Positions 60,518 to 64,000 of a stretch of 64,000 bases of DNA are shown piece after piece. This DNA is from Poriferisodalis sp965208925 (GTDB lineage Bacteria; Actinomycetota; Acidimicrobiia; Acidimicrobiales; Poriferisodalaceae). The stretch spans positions 1,984,001 to 2,048,000 of the forward strand of contig NZ_OZ242364.1 in NCBI RefSeq assembly GCF_965208925.1, written 5' to 3'. The translations under genes and the position numbers were made by a program. A model generated the notes under the pieces. That model did not search any database. It was not told where the DNA came from and saw only the letters and a list, made by a program, of their open reading frames with translations. Within the stretch, counting starts at the first letter, position 1, and every line of letters begins with the position of its first letter.

Positions 60518-61047
60518 CCGGATCCCTGGGGCCCGAGCGGCCCGTGAGCGGAGCGAACGAGAGCGGAAGGCAATGGCGCAGCAAGCGGCAGGTTCCGCCC
60601 CTTGCCACTGCTGCCGAGCGTGATCGGCGGCGCGGTCGTGGTGGGCAGCAGCGGCGGGAGGACGGGGTCGGTGGCGGGAGCGATGGTGAGCGCAGGTCCG
60701 GCATCGGGGTCGGGCGGCGGCGGGATCATGAGAATCTGGCCGACGAAGATCTTGGTGGGGTCGGCAATGTTGTTCACCCGCACCAGATCGTTCAGGTGAA
60801 TGCCGTACCGGTCTGCGATCTGGATCAGCGTGTCGCCTCGCACCACCGTGTACGGGGTCAGCAGCGGCGGCTCGGTCGTGGTGGCCGGTGCCGCCGTGTG
60901 CGCAGGAGCCGTCGTGGCGGAGGCCTCGGTGCGAGACTCGCCCGGCAGCAGGGTGCATCCGAGCGCCATGCCGGAAGCCGCGACAGCGATCGCCACGGAC
61001 ATCACCCCCCGGCGCGGTGAGCAGGAGACGTCACGGGCCTTCGTCAC
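60514..61047 (-). CDS. LysM domain protein, membrane-anchored
   Basis: 177 residues. Signal-type N-terminus (GVMSVAIAVAASGMALGC, a Cys in lipobox position), a Thr/Ala linker, one LysM domain (YTVVRGDTLIQIADRYGIHL, VGQILMIPPPP) and a Pro-rich tail. LysM binds peptidoglycan. The C-terminal tail is encoded by a dispersed 22-base repeat. GTG 61047 overlaps the previous stop (GTGA); ATG 61002 is the alternative. Confidence 0.75.
   Translation of the reverse strand: MTKARDVSCSPRRGVMSVAIAVAASGMALGCTLLPGESRTEASATTAPAHTAAPATTTEPPLLTPYTVVRGDTLIQIADRYGIHLNDLVRVNNIADPTKIFVGQILMIPPPPDPDAGPALTIAPATDPVLPPLLPTTTAPPITLGSSGKGRNLPLAAPLPSALVRSAHGPLGPQGSG
60528..60549. repeat. Dispersed 22-bp repeat, copy 2
   Basis: Exact second copy of the 22-base sequence at 12956-12977. 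It falls within the 3' end of the LysM gene and encodes its last residues (GPLGPQGSG on the minus strand). Confidence 0.55.
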
Positions 61048-61403
61048 TGCGAGCTGTTGGCGCCGACCACGGTCGGCGGGATGACGAGCTGTTCCCCGAT
61101 GCGGAGCAGCGTGTCTTCCTTGCCGTTCTCTTCCATGAGCGCCCGGACGGAGACGCCGAATCCGTTGGCGATCTTGCTGAGGGTGTCTCCCGGCTGAACC
61201 ACATAGATGCGACGCTGCGGCGGCGGCGCGGCGATGGTCGTGGTGGTGAGCTGCGGGCGCAGCGTGGTGAGCACGGGAAGGGTCGTCGGGATCGGCTCCG
61301 CCTCCGGCTCGGAGGCACAGGCGCCGCCAATTGCTGCCAGCGCTACAAGTGCTGCTGCGAGCTGGCCAGCGCGAGCGGCACCTGCCCCACGTGTTCGAGC
61401 CAT
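61044..61403 (-). CDS. LysM domain lipoprotein
   Basis: 119 residues. Lipoprotein signal (LAAALVALAAIGGAC lipobox), a Thr-rich linker, and one LysM domain (YVVQPGDTLSKIANGFGVSV, RIGEQLVIPPTV). It overlaps the next LysM gene by four bases, so the two cell-wall-binding proteins are made together. Confidence 0.82.
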   Translation of the reverse strand: MARTRGAGAARAGQLAAALVALAAIGGACASEPEAEPIPTTLPVLTTLRPQLTTTTIAAPPPQRRIYVVQPGDTLSKIANGFGVSVRALMEENGKEDTLLRIGEQLVIPPTVVGANSSQ

Positions 61404-61406
61404 GGC

Positions 61407-62408
61407 TCAGCCGGTTCGAACGGCCGCCGTGCTCAGCTGCCGGGGCCAGTTGTGGGCGTGGAGCCGGCTCGCGGTGCTGGCGGACAGGAACGGCTGCGGC
61501 TCGTCGTCGGTCACGGTCAGCAATTCGGCGCCGTCGGCGGTGACCAGCACCGTGTGCTCGAACTGCGCGGTGCGGCTGCGGTCGGCGGTCATCGCTGTCC
61601 AACCGTCAGGCCACAGCTGGGCGCGTGGTGTGCCCGCCGTGATCATCGGCTCCACAGTGAAGGTCATGCCCTCGACCAGCTCAGTGCGTGCAGAAGGGTC
61701 GTAGTAGTGCGGGATGTTGGGCAGCCGGTGAAAGATCTGTCCGATGCCATGGCCGACGAACTCGCGCACGACGCCGTACCCCTCGGCTTCTGCCCGGGCT
61801 TGGACGGCGCGGCCGATGTCGCACACCTGGGCTCCCGGCCGCACCGCCGCAATGCCGTGGTACATGGACTCGCGGGTGACCTCGACGAGCCGCTGCGAGG
61901 CCTCGTCGACGTCGCCCACCAGGAACGTCTCGGAGTGGTCGCCGTGCACGCCGCCGACGTAAATCGTCACATCGCAGTTCAGGATGTCGCCGTCGCGCAG
62001 CTGCCGGTCGTCGGGAATGCCGTGGCAGATGATCTCGTTGGCCGAGGTGCACAGCGATTTCGGGAAGCCGTTGTAGTTGAGCGGGCTCGGGTAGCCACCC
62101 TCGGCAATGCATGTCTCGTGGCAGACCTCGTCGAGATGATCGCTGGTGACGCCCGGTGCGATCTCTGCGGCCACGGCCCTCAGCACGCGTCGGGCTGCCG
62201 AGCCTGCCGACCGCATGGCGTCGATCGTGGCGCTGTCGGAGGGTTCCACACCGCTCGGTGCCGGCGATGACGTGCCGCTGAGCGCGTAGGGCGGCAACTC
62301 GATGTGCCCGGGCACCGCCCGGCGGGGCGAGATCAAGCCAGCGACCACGGGCTCGAAGCCAGAAGGCCTCATGCGCGCTGCTGGCACTCGACGCTTGCGC
62401 CTGCCCAT
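61407..62408 (-). CDS. map: Methionine aminopeptidase, type I
   Basis: 333 residues, with an N-terminal extension of about 70. All five metal ligands are seen: Asp in LNCDVTIYVG, Asp in HGDHSETFL, His in VGHGIGQIFH, Glu in FTVEPMI and Glu in QFEHTVLV. Removes N-terminal Met from new proteins. ATG 62408 has TAGCGT seven bases upstream (plus-strand 62416-62421), a leaderless-type start preferred to the GTG at 62417. Separated from the LysM lipoprotein by only three bases. Confidence 0.92.
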   Translation of the reverse strand: MGRRKRRVPAARMRPSGFEPVVAGLISPRRAVPGHIELPPYALSGTSSPAPSGVEPSDSATIDAMRSAGSAARRVLRAVAAEIAPGVTSDHLDEVCHETCIAEGGYPSPLNYNGFPKSLCTSANEIICHGIPDDRQLRDGDILNCDVTIYVGGVHGDHSETFLVGDVDEASQRLVEVTRESMYHGIAAVRPGAQVCDIGRAVQARAEAEGYGVVREFVGHGIGQIFHRLPNIPHYYDPSARTELVEGMTFTVEPMITAGTPRAQLWPDGWTAMTADRSRTAQFEHTVLVTADGAELLTVTDDEPQPFLSASTASRLHAHNWPRQLSTAAVRTG

Positions 62409-62472
62409 TGTGGTCACGCTACCCGTGGGTCAGGGGTGCCCCGTGATCGCGCCGCTCTGCCGGCGGGCGCGA

Positions 62473-63747
62473 TCAGTCGTCGCCGAGCTCGCCGAGCACC
62501 TCGTCATTGTGCTCGCCGAGCTCGCCGAGCACCTCGTCATTGTGCTCGCCGAGCTTGGGAGCGCGGCGGTAGATGCCCGGCGGCGTAGCGCTCATGCGGA
62601 TCGGCGGCGCGATCTGCACGATCGGCCGTCCCACCGGCTGCTCGACCGACACCAGCATGTCGCGGGCTGCGACATGGGGATCGGTGAACAGGTCGCCGGG
62701 ATGGTTGACCGGGCCGCATGGCACCTTGCCGCCGATGGCCTCGAGCACTTCGGCGTTGGTGTGCGAAGCGGTCCATTCGGTGAGTGCGCTGACGATCATG
62801 TCGCGGTGATGGAACCTGGCGCGAAGGGTGCGGGTTTCGTCCGCGGTGGCCCACTCCGGGCGGCCGATGGCCACCGCCAGCTCCCGCCAGTGATTGTCGG
62901 TGGGCGCGCCGATGGCAACGGACCCATCGGAGGTCTCAAAGATGTCGAACGGCACGATGTACTGGTTCTTGTTGCCGCTGGGCGGCGTGTCGGGCTGGCC
63001 CATCACGCTGTAGCGGGTGACCCCGACTTCGCCCAGGGCCATCACAGCATCGACCATCGACACGTCCACGAACTGGCCCTCGCCCGTGCGCTGTGCATGG
63101 AACAGCGCTGCCAGCACGCCCATGGCGCCGATCGTGCCCGGGTACGTGTCGCCGATGTAGGGGCCGACGACGTGACGGTCAGCAGGACCGCTGCCATTGG
63201 CCGAGACCATGCCCGACATGGCCTGGGCCACCACGTCGTACGCCGGCCAGTCCACATACGGGCTCTCGCCCGAGCGCGGGTCGCCGAAGCCGCGGATGGC
63301 TCCGTACACGAGCTTCGGATTGCGCTCGTGGAGCACCTCCCATCCCACTCCGAGCGCATCCATCACGCCAGCGCGCATGTTCTCGACGAGCGCATCCGCG
63401 GTGTCGACGAGCTGCAGGAACTGCTCCCGCTGATCCTCGTCGGTGAGGTCGAGCGCTATGCCTCGCTTGTTGCGGTTGTAGTTGGCGAACCCGGCGCCGA
63501 AGTTCCGCTCGGTGTCCTCGCGGGTGAACGGCGCCATCTTGCGGGCGAGCTCGCCCCGCGGTGGTTCCACCTTGATGACATCGGCGCCCAAGTCGGCCAG
63601 CATCATCGTCGACCACGGCCCGGCCAGCGCATGGGTGCAGTCGATGATGCGGACACCTTGGAGCGGGCCCGAGTTCTGCGCAGCCATTGGCGCAGCCCGC
63701 TCGTGGGCAGTCAGGTGCTCTTCATCCGGCGGGTCCAGCAGTGCCAT
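62473..63747 (-). CDS. CaiB/BaiF family (type III) CoA-transferase
   Basis: 424 residues. GVRIIDCTHALAGPWSTMML, GADVIKVEPPRGELARKMAP, RNKRGIALDLTDEDQREQFL and YIGDTYPGTIGAMGVLAALF, the latter with the catalytic Asp, match the family. The C-terminus ends in two copies of an 11-residue unit encoded by a 33-base duplication. ATG 63747 has a GGAGGG ribosome site. Lies just downstream of an enoyl-CoA hydratase, so it likely handles that pathway's substrate. Confidence 0.88.
   Translation of the reverse strand: MALLDPPDEEHLTAHERAAPMAAQNSGPLQGVRIIDCTHALAGPWSTMMLADLGADVIKVEPPRGELARKMAPFTREDTERNFGAGFANYNRNKRGIALDLTDEDQREQFLQLVDTADALVENMRAGVMDALGVGWEVLHERNPKLVYGAIRGFGDPRSGESPYVDWPAYDVVAQAMSGMVSANGSGPADRHVVGPYIGDTYPGTIGAMGVLAALFHAQRTGEGQFVDVSMVDAVMALGEVGVTRYSVMGQPDTPPSGNKNQYIVPFDIFETSDGSVAIGAPTDNHWRELAVAIGRPEWATADETRTLRARFHHRDMIVSALTEWTASHTNAEVLEAIGGKVPCGPVNHPGDLFTDPHVAARDMLVSVEQPVGRPIVQIAPPIRMSATPPGIYRRAPKLGEHNDEVLGELGEHNDEVLGELGDD
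62482..62555. repeat. 33-bp tandem duplication in CoA-transferase C-terminus
   Basis: Two exact 33-base copies (62482-62514 and 62515-62547) plus eight bases of a third, encoding the 11-residue unit GELGEHNDEVL twice. Frame is kept and the stop follows the repeat. Confidence 0.85.
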
Positions 63748-63784
63748 GTCGTCGCCCTCCTGAGGTTCTGAGGTGATGCCGCGA

Positions 63785-64000
63785 TCAGGCGAAGTTCGGG
63801 CGGCGTTTCTCGACGATGGCGGCGTGACCCTCGCGCGCATCATCGCCCGTGAAGCCCAGCATCTCCAGGGCGGCAGAGGTGTCGAAGATGGGCCCTGCCA
63901 GCCGCATCCAGTTGTTGAGGCTGTACTTCGTCCAGCGGATAGCGCTCTGGCTGCCCGCCGCCAGCCTGCGGGCGACGGCAAATGCCTCGTCGAGCACGTC
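63785..64000 (-). CDS. Enoyl-CoA hydratase/isomerase, C-terminal part (partial)
   Basis: The frame is open at the right edge; the start lies outside the window. The C-terminal helices (VARRLAAGSQSAIRWTKYSL, GHAAIVEKRRPNF) are the crotonase tail that closes the acyl-CoA pocket. It precedes the CoA-transferase on the same strand and probably shares its transcript. Confidence 0.78.
   Translation of the reverse strand, partial: DVLDEAFAVARRLAAGSQSAIRWTKYSLNNWMRLAGPIFDTSAALEMLGFTGDDAREGHAAIVEKRRPNFA

Overview
The window is high-GC DNA with dense gene packing, frequent GTG starts and ATGA/GTGA overlaps. It carries mycothiol-linked genes (a PIG-L amidase, an MDMPI-type protein), three luciferase-like F420-type oxidoreductases, an actinobacterial-type DapD, and many acyl-CoA and CoA-transferase genes. 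This points to an actinobacterium, probably of the Acidimicrobiia type (inference). At least 16 genes have a TAnnnT hexamer 6-8 nt before the start codon and no Shine-Dalgarno. This fits widespread leaderless transcription, and I used it to choose starts.

Layout. 1-9.5 kb: 3' end of a DnaE2-type polymerase, an amino-acid-dehydrogenase-like protein, a thioredoxin-fold lipoprotein, an MgtE-type cation transporter with a PhoU/RCK partner, a mycothiol amidase-like deacetylase plus SCP2 protein, a YdjC-fold protein with a degraded metal site, a nuclease and a thiolase. 9.8-19.2 kb: acyl-CoA and CoA-ester metabolism (LLM oxidoreductase, enoyl-CoA hydratase, triple-RidA protein, MaoC dehydratase, acyl-CoA dehydrogenase overlapping a CoA-transferase), an amidohydrolase and DapD. 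19.2-23.9 kb: two paralogous beta-propeller-like proteins interleaved with a decayed hicA/intact hicB pair and a mazEF module with a palindromic operator. 23.9-26 kb: nitronate monooxygenase and SDR.

26-29.8 kb is a zinc-uptake locus. The permease and a His/Asp-repeat binding protein lie on one strand, the ATPase and a Zur/Fur repressor on the other. A 21-bp Zur-like operator sits between them. 29.8-33.5 kb is a PspC/LiaF-type envelope-stress locus with a PspC-fused histidine kinase and a LuxR-type regulator. A phosphoribosyltransferase follows, with a leader that can fold as terminator or antiterminator.

34.4-46.1 kb is an accessory island and the most interesting part. It holds a DUF3800 protein, an RHH-nucleotidyltransferase fusion, a PD-(D/E)XK protein and, on the opposite strand, an HNH nuclease of the family that binds phosphorothioated DNA. 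A tight operon follows: PAPS-reductase/DndC-like enzyme, GHKL ATPase and two unrecognised proteins. It ends in an SspE-like DUF262-DUF1524 nuclease. The combination suggests a phosphorothioate-type modification and restriction system whose core (GHKL ATPase plus two unknown proteins) does not match the Dnd or Ssp sets I know.

46.3-64 kb returns to ordinary metabolism: aspartyl protease-like protein, nitroreductase, a membrane protein, and a catabolic cluster (HpaH-type hydratase, RidA, DUF1330, TauD-type dioxygenase, enolase-superfamily dehydratase, MFS pump, DUF3237, MDMPI-like, LLM, two MaoC-fold proteins). After that come MsrA, another LLM oxidoreductase, a PAP2 phosphatase, two LysM proteins, methionine aminopeptidase, a CoA-transferase and the end of an enoyl-CoA hydratase. 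I saw no rRNA, tRNA, CRISPR array, integrase or transposase.
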